From NCBI RefSeq assembly GCF_028885415.1, contig NZ_CP118527.1, positions 2,170,001 to 2,234,000 on the forward strand: a DNA stretch of 64,000 nt. The letters are read 5' to 3'. The notes beneath the pieces are model-generated. The model saw only the letters and a program-made list of their open reading frames with translations. It did no database searches and had not been told where the DNA came from. The stretch is from Streptomyces coeruleorubidus (lineage in GTDB: Bacteria > Actinomycetota > Actinomycetes > Streptomycetales > Streptomycetaceae). Numbering within the stretch: position 1 is the first letter of the stretch; every line of letters begins with the position of its first letter. Position numbers and translations under genes: made by a program. This document shows positions 63,507 to 64,000 of the stretch, piece after piece.

Positions 63507-64000
63507 ATGGGTGCCGGCCGCGTCTTCGCGTACGGCGCCGCCGCCGGTCTGATCGGTGACCTGCTGCTCGGCGATCCTCGCCGAGGGCATCCGGTCGCCG
63601 TGTTCGGGCGGGCCGCGGGGGCCGTGGAACGGGTGTTGTGGCGGGACCACCGGGGGTGGGGCGCGCTGCACGCCGTGGTGTGTGCGGGAGGGGCCGTCGC
63701 GCTCGGGGGCGCCGCCGCGCGCGCCGTGCGGGACTCCGCCGTCGCGTCGGTCGTTCTGACCGGTGCTGCCACCTGGGCCGTGGTCGGGGGGACTTCGCTC
63801 GCGCGGGAGGCGCGGGCCGTCGGGCGTGCCCTGGAGGCGGGGGACGTCGAGGGGGCCCGGGAGCGGCTGCCGCATCTGTGCGGGCGGGATCCGCAGGCAC
63901 TCGACGCCGACGGGATCGCCCGGGCCGTGGTCGAGTCCGTCGCCGAGAACACCTCCGACGCGGTCGTGGGGGCGCTCGTGTGGGGGGCCGTCGGTGGTGT
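63507..64000 (+). CDS. cobD: Adenosylcobinamide-phosphate synthase, CobD/CbiB (partial)
   Basis: The gene starts at the ATG at 63507 and runs off the window; about 164 codons are visible and contain no stop. Family features: LIGDLLLGDPRRGHPVAVFGR at the N-terminus (in pieces: GDPRRGHPVAVFG) and VVESVAENTSDAVVGALVWGAVGG (pieces), the CbiB signature SVAENTSD. It attaches the aminopropanol phosphate arm during cobalamin synthesis, in the membrane. Preceded by a B12 riboswitch and a leader ORF. Further cobalamin genes are expected beyond the window edge. Confidence 0.93.
   Translation, partial: MGAGRVFAYGAAAGLIGDLLLGDPRRGHPVAVFGRAAGAVERVLWRDHRGWGALHAVVCAGGAVALGGAAARAVRDSAVASVVLTGAATWAVVGGTSLAREARAVGRALEAGDVEGARERLPHLCGRDPQALDADGIARAVVESVAENTSDAVVGALVWGAVGG

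Overview
The window is chromosomal DNA from a Streptomyces (or very close relative). The evidence is uniformly very high GC with GC-rich third codon positions, frequent GTG and TTG starts, a chaplin, a streptophobe-type membrane protein, an InhA-type FabI, a 6C RNA and the Gbn nucleoid protein. From memory, the gene order follows the core-chromosome stretch of S. coelicolor that runs from chpE (about SCO1800) past gbn (SCO1839) and the low-affinity phosphate transporter to the cobalamin genes. I could not check this by search. No tRNA, rRNA, CRISPR array, insertion sequence or prophage was seen.

Layout. 0-5.8 kb: a partial gene, the cysteine-less chaplin chpE, a LuxR-type two-component pair, an SDR translationally coupled to a divergent QueA-like protein, and a secreted transglycosylase-like protein. 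5.8-15.7 kb: a double-FHA ABC transporter, a streptophobe protein with an apparent frameshift, serB, a SixA-type phosphatase, two very small membrane proteins, and a CynX/NimT-type MFS transporter divergent from a FadR-type regulator over a perfect palindrome. 15.6-24.7 kb: fabG-fabI (fatty acid synthesis), tldD-tldE (peptide-processing protease), tyrS, small membrane proteins, a 6C small RNA and moaA. 24.7-35.9 kb: an acetate-type symporter with its DUF485 partner, two tandem secreted subtilases, a CopD-like membrane protein, a coupled pair (YhhN lysoplasmalogenase and sterol-desaturase/AGMO-like hydroxylase) that suggests ether-lipid turnover, a DnaQ-like exonuclease with a possible BRCT end, and SURF1.

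35.9-44.9 kb: a carboxylate block of cstA-ybdD, a DUF3311 protein and a divergent sodium symporter. The symporter runs by stop/start overlaps into a SigE-type sigma factor and a small membrane protein, followed by a GH15 glycosidase and an atypical SDR. 44.9-48.1 kb: an alkaline-shock (Asp23/Gls24) envelope cluster with AmaP and a frameshifted DUF6286 gene. 48.1-56.1 kb: enoyl-CoA hydratase, gbn with a cluster of GATC sites in its upstream region, an ABC-F ATPase, VOC protein, hydrolase, a 730-base gene-free region made of decayed repeats, and a class II aldolase. 56.3-58.8 kb: GH25 muramidase and the Pit phosphate transporter behind a PHO box. 58.8-63.1 kb: one giant protein that joins a trypsin-like protease, an nSTAND-type ATPase, a membrane helix and WD40 repeats. 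This is the best candidate for an undescribed signalling or defence device. 63.1-64 kb: a cobalamin riboswitch, a 19-codon leader ORF and the start of cobD.

Most genes are housekeeping or development genes of this genus. The points most worth checking are the protease-nSTAND-WD40 protein, the GATC cluster around gbn, the leader ORF between riboswitch and cobD, the ether-lipid gene pair, and two frameshifts that are either sequence errors or real lesions.
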